Of a stretch of 30,000 nucleotides of DNA, positions 29,600 through 30,000 are shown piece after piece. This DNA comes from Chara braunii. Its lineage: Eukaryota > Streptophyta > Charophyceae > Charales > Characeae. Both the position numbers and the translations under genes were made by a program. The first letter of the stretch is position 1. Each line of letters starts with the position of its first letter. Location: NCBI GenBank assembly GCA_003427395.1, contig BFEA01000517.1:217001-247000 (forward strand), read 5' to 3'. Below the pieces are notes generated by a model. The model did not search any database. It saw only the letters and a list, made by a program, of their open reading frames with translations, and was not told the origin of the DNA.

Positions 29600-30000
29600 T
29601 GTGATGCACGTTGTTGGGACTGGTGGGTCTCAAATAACTTCCCATCACTCAAGAGACTGAATATAGACAAATTGTGCACGACAGAGAGATCTAGAGTAAG
29701 GAGGAAAAAGAGAGAAAAGACAAAGGATTAGGCCGAGGGAGAGAGTGATGCCCTGGGATGAGAACCGCAGGAGGAGAGAACCAGCGACGACAATCGAGTA
29801 AGCGCAAGAACAGGGGCACATAGAACATAGCATGAGGCCGGGAGGGCCGTTGGAATTCAACAAGACAAAGACCAAGGGACCCTTGTGCCAACAAGCGCGA
29901 CACGATAGCGACAGAAGAATGGGGACAACAGAAAAAATGTGGGCTTAAAATAATAAAAATCATCACAGGGGCTCGTGTATATCAAGTGTTTATTTCATTT
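29600..30000 (-). repeat. Partial 5' LTR of the minus-strand element
   Basis: Starts (plus-strand reading) with TG directly beside the primer site and runs off the end of the window. The minus strand is T/C-rich. It has no visible similarity to the LTRs at 10.1 or 18.3 kb. The LTR call rests on the adjacent primer site and the TG/CA border. Confidence 0.55.

Overview
The window looks like nuclear DNA from a plant-lineage eukaryote and consists almost entirely of decayed mobile elements and repeats. I see no intact host gene. Evidence for the lineage is a piece of chloroplast petA (cytochrome f), LTR-element primer binding sites of the plant initiator-tRNA-Met type, a fragment of nuclear 18S rRNA, and chromodomain-bearing Ty3/gypsy elements. 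The gag and pol style reminds me of predicted proteins of the charophyte alga Chara braunii. That is recollection, not a search result.

Layout. 0.13-0.76 kb: tandem repeat built on an AAATTTCGGCARCGC motif. 0.97-1.64 kb: six hairpins that share one 20-nt loop but have different self-complementary stems; this is the most unusual structure here. 1.7-5.5 kb: no recognisable gene. 5.57-5.95 kb: foldback repeat with a perfect 24-bp stem. 6.7-8.0 kb: broken PIF/Harbinger transposase on the minus strand. 8.7-10.06 kb: pyrimidine-rich and AT-rich DNA holding a 518-bp MITE in one unit of a tandem repeat; the next unit preserves the empty site.

10,064-19,324: a complete but dead Ty3/gypsy chromovirus with TSD, 5' LTR, PBS, gag, protease, RT/RNase H, integrase-chromodomain, PPT and 3' LTR. 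It carries about fifteen in-frame stops, nearly all explainable by C-to-T or G-to-A changes, plus several small indels. Its 5' LTR has a 323-bp internal duplication whose junction falls on an ambiguous base.

19.8-26.0 kb: a second, worse-preserved gypsy element on the plus strand, with no recognisable LTRs. It is interrupted by a microsatellite-rich insertion and by the plastid petA fragment, has lost the front of its RT, and stops inside the integrase. 26.2-26.75 kb: second copy of the MITE in the opposite orientation. 27.8-30.0 kb: a third LTR element on the minus strand, with partial 5' LTR, PBS, an embedded 18S rRNA 3'-end fragment, a long CT-rich tract (GA-rich on the plus strand) and only a chromodomain tail left of pol.

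The elements once encoded the usual replication set (capsid, protease, RT/RNase H, integrase with chromodomain, or a DDE transposase). As read, none could supply a complete protein.
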